DNA of 64,000 nucleotides from Auanema rhodensis. Taxonomy: Eukaryota; Nematoda; Chromadorea; Rhabditida; Rhabditidae. The notes below the pieces were generated by a model. That model was given only the letters and a program-made list of their open reading frames with translations, ran no database searches and was not told the origin of the DNA. A program made the translations under genes and the position numbers. Where the stretch lies: positions 17,980,001 through 18,044,000 of the forward strand of contig OZ059897.1 in NCBI GenBank assembly GCA_964057225.1, given 5' to 3'. How positions within the stretch are numbered: the stretch's first letter is position 1; each line of letters begins with the position of its first letter. Positions 1 through 11,577 of the stretch are shown here, one piece after another.

Positions 1-50
1 GCTTAATACAAAAATTAGTTATAATCGTTTGAAAAATGATGCATTAGTGT

Positions 51-78
51 ATGTTGAGTTTCCATGTACACTCAACAT
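51..78. repeat. Inverted repeat 1 of the monomer (9-bp arms)
   Basis: ATGTTGAGT (51-59) is an exact inverted copy of ACTCAACAT (70-78), separated by 10 bases. An alternative pairing of AGTGTA with TACACT lies in the same stretch. I found no substitution in the arms in any of the 182 copies. The recurrent T/A site at 65, which marks type E, falls in the loop. The same element recurs in every monomer at its start + 50. The function is unknown: it could form a hairpin in single-stranded DNA or RNA, or be a dyad binding site. Confidence 0.85.
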
Positions 79-91
79 TGCTTCCAAAAAC

Positions 92-126
92 ATTTTGACA
101 AAAATTTTTTCGAAAAATTTCAAAAT
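92..126. repeat. AT-rich dyad around TTCGAA
   Basis: Arms AAATTTTT (102-109) and AAAAATTT (113-120) flank a 3-base centre that includes the palindrome TTCGAA (109-114). ATTTTGA (92-98) and TCAAAAT (120-126) form a second, offset dyad. The A-tracts and T-tracts suggest intrinsically bent DNA, which is inference. Recurrent variable sites 92 and 128 sit at or just outside the edges. Rare changes inside are A114C in the monomers at 23506 and 26312, and A104C in the monomer at 29470. Confidence 0.7.
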
Positions 127-228
127 AATTTAGCAAAAAGTAGATGTTTTTAGATTCCATTTTTTAAGGCAAAGACGATGGACAATGTTATTCAACGAAA
201 AAATTAATTCTTCAGGGTGAAAATTGAG

Positions 229-250
229 GATATAAGTGTGAACTTATATC
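229..250. repeat. Inverted repeat 2 of the monomer (9-bp arms, 4-base loop)
   Basis: GATATAAGT (229-237) and ACTTATATC (242-250) are exact inverted copies with a GTGA loop. The recurrent T/C site at 239 lies in the loop, so the C form has a GCGA loop; this form is typical of type D monomers. The only arm change I found in the array is A234T at 43036. The T/A site at 253 lies three bases outside the dyad. The element recurs in every monomer at its start + 228, and its function is unknown. Confidence 0.87.
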
Positions 251-267
251 AGTTGATATCTCGGTGC

Positions 268-318
268 ATTTTTAAGCTAGCGCAAATCTGATAACACAGA
301 TCGACGCAGCTTAAAAAT
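268..318. repeat. Inverted repeat 3: long hairpin-forming element
   Basis: ATTTTTAAGCT (268-278) pairs exactly with AGCTTAAAAAT (308-318). Inside, after a bulged A, GCG (280-282) can pair with CGC (305-307). After a 3-by-3 internal loop, ATCTG (286-290) pairs with CAGAT (297-301) around a 6-base loop. Together this is a 51-base imperfect hairpin. A competing outer pairing is GTGCAT (264-269) with ATGCAC (328-333). Over 182 copies I found only three independent changes within 254-319: position 275 in the monomer at 44207, position 303 in the duplicated pair at 47365 and 50522, and position 309 in the monomer at 53676. The function is unknown. Confidence 0.87.
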
Positions 319-3159
319 CCGCATCGAATGCACTATACTACATTGAGAAACGCTTAATACAAAAATTAGTTATAATCGTTTGAAAAATGATGCATTAGTG
401 TATGTTGAGTTTCCATGTACACTCAACATTGCTTCCAAAAACGTTTTGACAAAAATTTTTTCGAAAAATTTCAAAATAGTTTAGCAAAAAGTAGATGTTT
501 TTAGATTCCATTTTTCAAGGCAAAGACGATGGACAATGTTATTCAACGAAAAAATTAATTCTTCAGGGTGAAAATTGAGGATATAAGTGTGAACTTATAT
601 CAGTTGATATCTCGGTGCATTTTTAAGCTAGCGCAAATCTGATAACACAGATCGACGCAGCTTAAAAATCCGCATCGAATGCACTATACTACATCGAGAA
701 ACGCTTAATACAAAAATTAGTTATAATCGTTTGAAAAATGATGCATTAGTGTATGTTGAGTTTCCATGTACACTCAACATTGCTTCCAAAAACATTTTGA
801 CAAAAATTTTTTCGAAAAATTTCAAAATAATTTAGCAAAAAGTAGATGTTTTTAGATTCCATTTTTCAAGGCAAAGACGATGGACAATGTTATTCAACGA
901 AAAAATTAATTCTTCAGGGTGAAAATCGAGGATATAAGTGTGAACTTATATCAGTTGATATCTCGGTGCATTTTTAAGCTAGCGCAAATCTGATAACACA
1001 GATCGACGCAGCTTAAAAATCCGCATCGAATGCACTATACTACATTAAGAAACGCTTGATACAAAAATTAGTTATGATCGTTTGAAAAATGATGCATTAG
1101 TGTATGTTGAGTTTCCATGTACACTCAACATTGCTTCCAAAAACATTTTGACAAAAATTTTTTCGAAAAATTTCAAAATAGTTTAGCAAAAAGTAGATGT
1201 TTTTAGATTCCATTTTTCAAGGCAAAGACGATGGACAATGTTATTCAACGAAAAAATTAATTCTTCAGGGTGAAAATTGAGGATATAAGTGCGAACTTAT
1301 ATCAGTTGATATCTCGGTGCATTTTTAAGCTAGCGCAAATCTGATAACACAGATCGACGCAGCTTAAAAATCCGCATCGAATGCACTATACTACATTGAG
1401 AAACACTTGATACAAAAATTAGTTATGATCGTTTGAAAAATGATGCATTAGTGTATGTTGAGTTTCCAAGTACACTCAACATTGCTTCCAAAAACATTTT
1501 GACAAAAATTTTTTCGAAAAATTTCAAAATAATTTAGCAAAAAGTAGATGTTTTTAGATTCCATTTTTCAAGGCAAAGACGATGGACAATGTTATTCAAC
1601 GAAAAAATTAATTCTTCAGGGTGAAAATCGAGGATATAAGTGTGAACTTATATCAGTTGATATCTCGGTGCATTTTTAAGCTAGCGCAAATCTGATAACA
1701 CAGATCGACGCAGCTTAAAAATCCGCATCGAATGCACTATACTACATTGAGAAACGCTTAATACAAAAATTAGTTATAATCGTTTGAAAAATGATGCATT
1801 AGTGTATGTTGAGTTTCCATGTACACTCAACATTGCTTCCAAAAACATTTTGACAAAAATTTTTTCGAAAAATTTCAAAATAATTTAGCAAAAAGTAGAT
1901 GCTTTTAGATTCCATTTTTCAAGGCAAAGACGATGGACAATGTTATTCAACGAAAAAATTAATTCTTCAGGGTGAAAATTGAGGATATAAGTGTGAACTT
2001 ATATCAGTTGATATCTCGGTGCATTTTTAAGCTAGCGCAAATCTGATAACACAGATCGACGCAGCTTAAAAATCCGCATCGAATGCACTATACTACATTG
2101 AGAAACGCTTAATACAAAAATTAGTTATAATCGTTTGAAAAATGATGCATTAGTGTATGTTGAGTTTCCATGTACACTCAACATTGCTTCCAAAAACATT
2201 TTGACAAAAATTTTTTCGAAAAATTTCAAAATAGTTTAGCAAAAAGTAGATGTTTTTAGATTCCATTTTTCAAGGCAAAGACGATGGACAATGTTATTCA
2301 ACGAAAAAATTAATTCTTCAGGGTGAAAATTGAGGATATAAGTGCGAACTTATATCAGTTGATATCTCGGTGCATTTTTAAGCTAGCGCAAATCTGATAA
2401 CACAGATCGACGCAGCTTAAAAATCCGCATCGAATGCACTATACTACATTAAGAAACGCTTGATACAAAAATTAGTTATGATCGTTTGAAAAATGATGCA
2501 TTAGTGTATGTTGAGTTTCCATGTACACTCAACATTGCTTCCAAAAACATTTTGACAAAAATTTTTTCGAAAAATTTCAAAATAATTTAGCAAAAAGTAG
2601 ATGTTTTTAGATTCCATTTTTCAAGGCAAAGACGATGGACAATGTTATTCAACGAAAAAATTAATTCTTCAGGGTGAAAATCGAGGATATAAGTGTGAAC
2701 TTATATCAGTTGATATCTCGGTGCATTTTTAAGCTAGCGCAAATCTGATAACACAGATCGACGCAGCTTAAAAATCCGCATCGAATGCACTATACTACAT
2801 TGAGAAACGCTTAATACAAAAATTAGTTATAATCGTTTGAAAAATGATGCATTAGTGTATGTTGAGTTTCCATGTACACTCAACATTGCTTCCAAAAACA
2901 TTTTGACAAAAATTTTTTCGAAAAATTTCAAAATAATTTAGCAAAAAGTAGATGTTTTTAGATTCCATTTTTTAAGGCAAAGACGATGGACAATGTTATT
3001 CAACGAAAAAATTAATTCTTCAGGGTGAAAATTGAGGATATAAGTGTGAACTTATATCAGTTGATATCTCGGTGCATTTTTAAGCTAGCGCAAATCTGAT
3101 AACACAGATCGACGCAGCTTAAAAATCCGCATCGAATGCACTATACTACATTGAGAAAC

Positions 3160-4913
3160 GCTTAATACAAAAATTAGTTATAATCGTTTGAAAAATGATG
3201 CATTAGTGTATGTTGAGTTTCCATGTACACTCAACATTGCTTCCAAAAACGTTTTGACAAAAATTTTTTCGAAAAATTTCAAAATAGTTTAGCAAAAAGT
3301 AGATGTTTTTAGATTCCATTTTTCAAGGCAAAGACGATGGACAATGTTATTCAACGAAAAAATTAATTCTTCAGGGTGAAAATTGAGGATATAAGTGTGA
3401 ACTTATATCAGTTGATATCTCGGTGCATTTTTAAGCTAGCGCAAATCTGATAACACAGATCGACGCAGCTTAAAAATCCGCATCGAATGCACTATACTAC
3501 ATTAAGAAACGCTTGATACAAAAATTAGTTATGATCGTTTGAAAAATGATGCATTAGTGTATGTTGAGTTTCCATGTACACTCAACATTGCTTCCAAAAA
3601 CATTTTGACAAAAATTTTTTCGAAAAATTTCAAAATAATTTAGCAAAAAGTAGATGTTTTTAGATTCCATTTTTTAAGGCAAAGACGATGGACAATGTTA
3701 TTCAACGAAAAAATTAATTCTTCAGGGTGAAAATGGAGGATATAAGTGTGAACTTATATCAGTTGATATCTCGGTGCATTTTTAAGCTAGCGCAAATCTG
3801 ATAACACAGATCGACGCAGCTTAAAAATCCGCATCGAATGCACTATACTACATTGAGAAACGCTTAATACAAAAATTAGTTATAATCGTTTGAAAAATGA
3901 TGCATTAGTGTATGTTGAGTTTCCATGTACACTCAACATTGCTTCCAAAAACGTTTTGACAAAAATTTTTTCGAAAAATTTCAGAATAGTTTAGCAAAAA
4001 GTAGATGTTTTTAGATTCCATTTTTCAAGGCAAAGACGATGGACAATGTTATTCAACGAAAAAATTAATTCTTCAGGGTGAAAATTGAGGATATAAGTGT
4101 GAACTTATATCAGTTGATATCTCGGTGCATTTTTAAGCTAGCGCAAATCTGATAACACAGATCGACGCAGCTTAAAAATCCGCATCGAATGCACTATACT
4201 ACATTGAGAAACGCTTAATACAAAAATTAGTTATAATCGTTTGAAAAATGATGCATTAGTGTATGTTGAGTTTCCATGTACACTCAACATTGCTTCCAAA
4301 AACATTTTGACAAAAATTTTTTCGAAAAATTTCAAAATAATTTAGCAAAAAGTAGATGCTTTTAGATTCCATTTTCAAGGCAAAGACGATGGACAATGTT
4401 ATTCAACGAAAAAATTAATTCTTCAGGGTGAAAATTGAGGATATAAGTGTGAACTTATATCAGATGATATCTCGGTGCATTTTTAAGCTAGCGCAAATCT
4501 GATAACACAGATCGACGCAGCTTAAAAATCCGCATCGAATGCACTATACTACATTGAGAAACGCTTAATACAAAAATTAGTTATAATCGTTTGAGAAATG
4601 ATGCATTAGTGTATGTTGAGTTTCCATGTACACTCAACATTGCTTCCAAAAACATTTTGACAAAAATTTTTTCGAAAAATTTCAAAATAGTTTAGCAAAA
4701 AGTAGATGTTTTTAGATTCCATTTTTCAAGGCAAAGACGATGGACAATGTTATTCAACGAAAAAATTAATTCTTCAGGGTGAAAATTGAGGATATAAGTG
4801 TGAACTTATATCAGATGATATCTCGGTGCATTTTTAAGCTAGCGCAAATCTGATAACACAGATCGACGCAGCTTAAAAATCCGCATCGAATGCACTATAC
4901 TACATTGAGAAAC
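3160..4913 (+). repeat. B-F-B-C-D unit, copy 1 (1754 bp)
   Basis: Five monomers starting at 3160, 3511, 3862, 4213 and 4563. The rare marks G225 in the second and G123 in the third recur 1754 bp further right, so this unit was duplicated in tandem. The match to the second copy runs from just after position 3061 to about 4800; the fifth monomers then differ at positions 239 and 253. Confidence 0.93.
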
Positions 4914-6667
4914 GCTTAATACAAAAATTAGTTATAATCGTTTGAAAAATGATGCATTAGTGTATGTTGAGTTTCCATGTACACTCAACATTGCTTCCAA
5001 AAACGTTTTGACAAAAATTTTTTCGAAAAATTTCAAAATAGTTTAGCAAAAAGTAGATGTTTTTAGATTCCATTTTTCAAGGCAAAGACGATGGACAATG
5101 TTATTCAACGAAAAAATTAATTCTTCAGGGTGAAAATTGAGGATATAAGTGTGAACTTATATCAGTTGATATCTCGGTGCATTTTTAAGCTAGCGCAAAT
5201 CTGATAACACAGATCGACGCAGCTTAAAAATCCGCATCGAATGCACTATACTACATTAAGAAACGCTTGATACAAAAATTAGTTATGATCGTTTGAAAAA
5301 TGATGCATTAGTGTATGTTGAGTTTCCATGTACACTCAACATTGCTTCCAAAAACATTTTGACAAAAATTTTTTCGAAAAATTTCAAAATAATTTAGCAA
5401 AAAGTAGATGTTTTTAGATTCCATTTTTTAAGGCAAAGACGATGGACAATGTTATTCAACGAAAAAATTAATTCTTCAGGGTGAAAATGGAGGATATAAG
5501 TGTGAACTTATATCAGTTGATATCTCGGTGCATTTTTAAGCTAGCGCAAATCTGATAACACAGATCGACGCAGCTTAAAAATCCGCATCGAATGCACTAT
5601 ACTACATTGAGAAACGCTTAATACAAAAATTAGTTATAATCGTTTGAAAAATGATGCATTAGTGTATGTTGAGTTTCCATGTACACTCAACATTGCTTCC
5701 AAAAACGTTTTGACAAAAATTTTTTCGAAAAATTTCAGAATAGTTTAGCAAAAAGTAGATGTTTTTAGATTCCATTTTTCAAGGCAAAGACGATGGACAA
5801 TGTTATTCAACGAAAAAATTAATTCTTCAGGGTGAAAATTGAGGATATAAGTGTGAACTTATATCAGTTGATATCTCGGTGCATTTTTAAGCTAGCGCAA
5901 ATCTGATAACACAGATCGACGCAGCTTAAAAATCCGCATCGAATGCACTATACTACATTGAGAAACGCTTAATACAAAAATTAGTTATAATCGTTTGAAA
6001 AATGATGCATTAGTGTATGTTGAGTTTCCATGTACACTCAACATTGCTTCCAAAAACATTTTGACAAAAATTTTTTCGAAAAATTTCAAAATAATTTAGC
6101 AAAAAGTAGATGCTTTTAGATTCCATTTTCAAGGCAAAGACGATGGACAATGTTATTCAACGAAAAAATTAATTCTTCAGGGTGAAAATTGAGGATATAA
6201 GTGTGAACTTATATCAGATGATATCTCGGTGCATTTTTAAGCTAGCGCAAATCTGATAACACAGATCGACGCAGCTTAAAAATCCGCATCGAATGCACTA
6301 TACTACATTGAGAAACGCTTAATACAAAAATTAGTTATAATCGTTTGAGAAATGATGCATTAGTGTATGTTGAGTTTCCATGTACACTCAACATTGCTTC
6401 CAAAAACATTTTGACAAAAATTTTTTCGAAAAATTTCAAAATAGTTTAGCAAAAAGTAGATGTTTTTAGATTCCATTTTTCAAGGCAAAGACGATGGACA
6501 ATGTTATTCAACGAAAAAATTAATTCTTCAGGGTGAAAATTGAGGATATAAGTGCGAACTTATATCAGTTGATATCTCGGTGCATTTTTAAGCTAGCGCA
6601 AATCTGATAACACAGATCGACGCAGCTTAAAAATCCGCATCGAATGCACTATACTACATTGAGAAAC
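4914..6667 (+). repeat. B-F-B-C-D unit, copy 2 (1754 bp)
   Basis: Monomers at 4914, 5265, 5616, 5967 and 6317 repeat copy 1 at every diagnostic site up to position 238 of the fifth monomer. The shared rare marks G225 and G123 make independent origin unlikely. The period equals that of the A-B-C-D-E repeat further right (five monomers, one of them 350 bp), but the monomer content is different. Confidence 0.93.
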
Positions 6668-7720
6668 ACTTGATACAAAAATTAGTTATGATCGTTTGAA
6701 AAATGATGCATTAGTGTATGTTGAGTTTCCAAGTACACTCAACATTGCTTCCAAAAACATTTTGACAAAAATTTTTTCGAAAAATTTCAAAATAATTTAG
6801 CAAAAAGTAGATGTTTTTAGATTCCATTTTTCAAGGCAAAGACGATGGACAATGTTATTCAACGAAAAAATTAATTCTTCAGGGTGAAAATTGAGGATAT
6901 AAGTGTGAACTTATATCAGATGATATCTCGGTGCATTTTTAAGCTAGCGCAAATCTGATAACACAGATCGACGCAGCTTAAAAATCCGCATCGAATGCAC
7001 TATACTACATTGAGAAACGCTTAATACAAAAATTAGTTATAATCGTTTGAGAAATGATGCATTAGTGTATGTTGAGTTTCCATGTACACTCAACATTGCT
7101 TCCAAAAACATTTTGACAAAAATTTTTTCGAAAAATTTCAAAATAGTTTAGCAAAAAGTAGATGTTTTTAGATTCCATTTTTCAAGGCAAAGACGATGGA
7201 CAATGTTATTCAACGAAAAAATTAATTCTTCAGGGTGAAAATTGAGGATATAAGTGCGAACTTATATCAGTTGATATCTCGGTGCATTTTTAAGCTAGCG
7301 CAAATCTGATAACACAGATCGACGCAGCTTAAAAATCCGCATCGAATGCACTATACTACATTGAGAAACACTTGATACAAAAATTAGTTATGATCGTTTG
7401 AAAAATGATGCATTAGTGTATGTTGAGTTTCCAAGTACACTCAACATTGCTTCCAAAAACATTTTGACAAAAATTTTTTCGAAAAATTTCAAAATAATTT
7501 AGCAAAAAGTAGATGTTTTTAGATTCCATTTTTCAAGGCAAAGACGATGGACAATGTTATTCAACGAAAAAATTAATTCTTCAGGGTGAAAATTGAGGAT
7601 ATAAGTGTGAACTTATATCAGTTGATATCTCGGTGCATTTTTAAGCTAGCGCAAATCTGATAACACAGATCGACGCAGCTTAAAAATCCGCATCGAATGC
7701 ACTATACTACATTGAGAAAC
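6317..7720 (+). repeat. D-E dimer, two tandem copies (702 bp each)
   Basis: D (G33, C239) followed by E occurs at 6317-7018 and again at 7019-7720. At the diagnostic sites the two dimers differ only at position 253 of the E monomer (A in the first, T in the second). Confidence 0.88.
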
Positions 7721-10700
7721 GCTTAATACAAAAATTAGTTATAATCGTTTGAAAAATGATGCATTAGTGTATGTTGAGTTTCCATGTACACTCAACATTG
7801 CTTCCAAAAACATTTTGACAAAAATTTTTTCGAAAAATTTCAAAATAATTTAGCAAAAAGTAGATGCTTTTAGATTCCATTTTCAAGGCAAAGACGATGG
7901 ACAATGTTATTCAACGAAAAAATTAATTCTTCAGGGTGAAAATTGAGGATATAAGTGTGAACTTATATCAGTTGATATCTCGGTGCATTTTTAAGCTAGC
8001 GCAAATCTGATAACACAGATCGACGCAGCTTAAAAATCCGCATCGAATGCACTATACTACATTGAGAAACGCTTAATACAAAAATTAGTTATAATCGTTT
8101 GAAAAATGATGCATTAGTGTATGTTGAGTTTCCATGTACACTCAACATTGCTTCCAAAAACATTTTGACAAAAATTTTTTCGAAAAATTTCAAAATAATT
8201 TAGCAAAAAGTAGATGCTTTTAGATTCCATTTTTCAAGGCAAAGACGATGGACAATGTTATTCAACGAAAAAATTAATTCTTCAGGGTGAAAATTGAGGA
8301 TATAAGTGCGAACTTATATCAGTTGATATCTCGGTGCATTTTTAAGCTAGCGCAAATCTGATAACACAGATCGACGCAGCTTAAAAATCCGCATCGAATG
8401 CACTATACTACATTGAGAAACACTTGATACAAAAATTAGTTATGATCGTTTGAAAAATGATGCATTAGTGTATGTTGAGTTTCCAAGTACACTCAACATT
8501 GCTTCCAAAAACATTTTGACAAAAATTTTTTCGAAAAATTTCAAAATAATTTAGCAAAAAGTAGATGCTTTTAGATTCCATTTTTCAAGGCAAAGACGAT
8601 GGACAATGTTATTCAACGAAAAAATTAATTCTTCAGGGTGAAAATTGAGGATATAAGTGTGAACTTATATCAGTTGATATCTCGGTGCATTTTTAAGCTA
8701 GCGCAAATCTGATAACACAGATCGACGCAGCTTAAAAATCCGCATCGAATGCACTATACTACATTGAGAAACGCTTAATACAAAAATTAGTTATAATCGT
8801 TTGAAAAATGATGCATTAGTGTATGTTGAGTTTCCATGTACACTCAACATTGCTTCCAAAAACATTTTGACAAAAATTTTTTCGAAAAATTTCAAAATAA
8901 TTTAGCAAAAAGTAGATGCTTTTAGATTCCATTTTCAAGGCAAAGACGATGGACAATGTTATTCAACGAAAAAATTAATTCTTCAGGGTGAAAATGGAGG
9001 ATATAAGTGTGAACTTATATCAGTTGATATCTCGGTGCATTTTTAAGCTAGCGCAAATCTGATAACACAGATCGACGCAGCTTAAAAATCCGCATCGAAT
9101 GCACTATACTACATTGAGAAACACTTGATACAAAAATTAGTTATGATCGTTTGAAAAATGATGCATTAGTGTATGTTGAGTTTCCAAGTACACTCAACAT
9201 TGCTTCCAAAAACATTTTGACAAAAATTTTTTCGAAAAATTTCAAAATAATTTAGCAAAAAGTAGATGTTTTTAGATTCCATTTTTCAAGGCAAAGACGA
9301 TGGACAATGTTATTCAACGAAAAAATTAATTCTTCAGGGTGAAAATCGAGGATATAAGTGTGAACTTATATCAGTTGATATCTCGGTGCATTTTTAAGCT
9401 AGCGCAAATCTGATAACACAGATCGACGCAGCTTAAAAATCCGCATCGAATGCACTATACTACATTGAGAAACGCTTAATACAAAAATTAGTTATAATCG
9501 TTTGAAAAATGATGCATTAGTGTATGTTGAGTTTCCATGTACACTCAACATTGCTTCCAAAAACATTTTGACAAAAATTTTTTCGAAAAATTTCAAAATA
9601 ATTTAGCAAAAAGTAGATGCTTTTAGATTCCATTTTTCAAGGCAAAGACGATGGACAATGTTATTCAACGAAAAAATTAATTCTTCAGGGTGAAAATTGA
9701 GGATATAAGTGTGAACTTATATCAGTTGATATCTCGGTGCATTTTTAAGCTAGCGCAAATCTGATAACACAGATCGACGCAGCTTAAAAATCCGCATCGA
9801 ATGCACTATACTACATTGAGAAACGCTTAATACAAAAATTAGTTATAATCGTTTGAAAAATGATGCATTAGTGTATGTTGAGTTTCCATGTACACTCAAC
9901 ATTGCTTCCAAAAACGTTTTGACAAAAATTTTTTCGAAAAATTTCAAAATAGTTTAGCAAAAAGTAGATGTTTTTAGATTCCATTTTTCAAGGCAAAGAC
10001 GATGGACAATGTTATTCAACGAAAAAATTAATTCTTCAGGGTGAAAATTGAGGATATAAGTGTGAACTTATATCAGTTGATATCTCGGTGCATTTTTAAG
10101 CTAGCGCAAATCTGATAACACAGATCGACGCAGCTTAAAAATCCGCATCGAATGCACTATACTACATTGAGAAACGCTTAATACAAAAATTAGTTATAAT
10201 CGTTTGAAAAATGATGCATTAGTGTATGTTGAGTTTCCATGTACACTCAACATTGCTTCCAAAAACATTTTGACAAAAATTTTTTCGAAAAATTTCAAAA
10301 TAATTTAGCAAAAAGTAGATGTTTTTAGATTCCATTTTCAAGGCAAAGACGATGGACAATGTTATTCAACGAAAAAATTAATTCTTCAGGGTGAAAATTG
10401 AGGATATAAGTGTGAACTTATATCAGATGATATCTCGGTGCATTTTTAAGCTAGCGCAAATCTGATAACACAGATCGACGCAGCTTAAAAATCCGCATCG
10501 AATGCACTATACTACATTGAGAAACGCTTAATACAAAAATTAGTTATAATCGTTTGAAAAATGATGCATTAGTGTATGTTGAGTTTCCATGTACACTCAA
10601 CATTGCTTCCAAAAACATTTTGACAAAAATTTTTTCGAAAAATTTCAAAATAATTTAGCAAAAAGTAGATGCTTTTAGATTCCATTTTCAAGGCAAAGAC

Positions 10701-11577
10701 GATGGACAATGTTATTCAACGAAAAAATTAATTCTTCAGGGTGAAAATTGAGGATATAAGTGTGAACTTATATCAGATGATATCTCGGTGCATTTTTAAG
10801 CTAGCGCAAATCTGATAACACAGATCGACGCAGCTTAAAAATCCGCATCGAATGCACTATACTACATTGAGAAACGCTTAATACAAAAATTAGTTATAAT
10901 CGTTTGAGAAATGATGCATTAGTGTATGTTGAGTTTCCATGTACACTCAACATTGCTTCCAAAAACATTTTGACAAAAATTTTTTCGAAAAATTTCAAAA
11001 TAGTTTAGCAAAAAGTAGATGTTTTTAGATTCCATTTTTCAAGGCAAAGACGATGGACAATGTTATTCAACGAAAAAATTAATTCTTCAGGGTGAAAATT
11101 GAGGATATAAGTGCGAACTTATATCAGTTGATATCTCGGTGCATTTTTAAGCTAGCGCAAATCTGATAACACAGATCGACGCAGCTTAAAAATCCGCATC
11201 GAATGCACTATACTACATTGAGAAACACTTGATACAAAAATTAGTTATGATCGTTTGAAAAATGATGCATTAGTGTATGTTGAGTTTCCAAGTACACTCA
11301 ACATTGCTTCCAAAAACATTTTGACAAAAATTTTTTCGAAAAATTTCAAAATAATTTAGCAAAAAGTAGATGTTTTTAGATTCCATTTTTCAAGGCAAAG
11401 ACGATGGACAATGTTATTCAACGAAAAAATTAATTCTTCAGGGTGAAAATTGAGGATATAAGTGTGAACTTATATCAGTTGATATCTCGGTGCATTTTTA
11501 AGCTAGCGCAAATCTGATAACACAGATCGACGCAGCTTAAAAATCCGCATCGAATGCACTATACTACATTGAGAAAC
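7721..11577 (+). repeat. Mixed monomers C-A-E-C-E-A-B-C-C-D-E
   Basis: Eleven monomers. The right half (9474-11577) is A-B-C-C-D-E, the order of the main 5-monomer repeat with one extra C. Several copies are mosaics: 7721 (C deletion with T253), 8071 (C147 with C239), 8422 (E left end with C147), 8773 (C left part with G225) and 10176 (T147 with the C deletion). Confidence 0.88.
9825..10175 (+). repeat. Type B monomer (clean example)
   Basis: Type B is defined by G92 together with G128, which are almost always linked, and it usually ends in either CG or TG at 344-345. Starts: 352, 3160, 3862, 4914, 5616, 9825, 14736, 15087, 16841, 18595, 20349, 22454, 23506, 23857, 26312, 26663, 29470, 30172, 30874, 31225, 31576, 31927, 33330, 34383, 37190, 39645, 40698, 46663, 47014, 49820, 50171, 51924, 52275, 56132, 59992 and 62449. 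The copy at 15087 unusually has C147. The copies at 3862 and 5616 share G123. The copy at 34383 has A253. Confidence 0.9.

Larger units (their letters stand above)
1..351 (+). repeat. Reference satellite monomer used for numbering
   Basis: This first monomer sets the numbering used in all other entries; the phase is arbitrary. Recurrent variable sites, by monomer position, are 1 (G/A), 5 (A/G), 23 (A/G), 33 (A/G), 65 (T/A), 92 (A/G), 128 (A/G), 147 (T/C), 165 (C/T), 171 (A/G), 177 (G/A), 225 (T/C/G), 239 (T/C), 253 (T/A), 322 (C/G), 344 (T/C) and 345 (G/A), plus loss of one base in the T-run near 160-164. The longest stretch without a recurrent variable site is 254-321, which contains the largest hairpin. 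With only 17 sites a gap of that size could arise by chance. All six reading frames contain stops in every monomer. The length of 351 bp is close to two nucleosome repeats. Confidence 0.97.
1..3159 (+). repeat. Mixed monomers G-B-G-F/D-E-A-D-F-G
   Basis: Nine complete monomers with no internal periodicity longer than one monomer. The monomer at 1054 is a hybrid: F-type left end (G5, G23, T65), D-type body (G128, C239). Monomers at 703 and 2107 end in TA at 344-345 and each precedes a copy with G5 and G23. No gene, promoter or RNA is visible. Confidence 0.9.

Noticed and set aside
20-100. Bacterial-like TATAAT (20-25) and TTGACA (95-100) boxes in each monomer.
   Set aside because: They are in the wrong order and spacing, the DNA is a eukaryotic-type satellite, and such hexamers are expected by chance at this AT content.
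109-126. CENP-B box-like sequence: TTCG followed by A at the right spacing.
   Set aside because: The essential CGGG part is absent, and no better match was found on either strand.
254-321. Claim that the hairpin interval is under proven purifying selection.
   Set aside because: With about 17 recurrent variable sites in 351 bp, a 68-base gap is not rare enough to exclude chance, so it is reported only as a possibility.
1-351. Short ATG-initiated frames, for example 27 codons from monomer position 145 (extended to 43 codons when position 225 is C or G).
   Set aside because: Every frame on both strands is stopped within each monomer, the extension depends on a single polymorphic site, and there is no sign of codon constraint. 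Although 351 is a multiple of three, no frame stays open across a monomer.
286-351. Possible hammerhead ribozyme, since some satellites encode them: CTGATAA near 288 and GAAAC near 347.
   Set aside because: The core needs CTGATGA; the essential G is replaced by A in all copies, and the arrangement of stems around GAAA does not fit.
1-351. tRNA-derived SINE origin (RNA polymerase III A and B boxes).
   Set aside because: No acceptable B box or A box was found on either strand, and there is no poly(A) tail or target-site duplication.
1-351. Internal subrepeat making the monomer a dimer of about 175 bp.
   Set aside because: Comparing the two halves by eye gave only short AT-rich matches and no consistent alignment.
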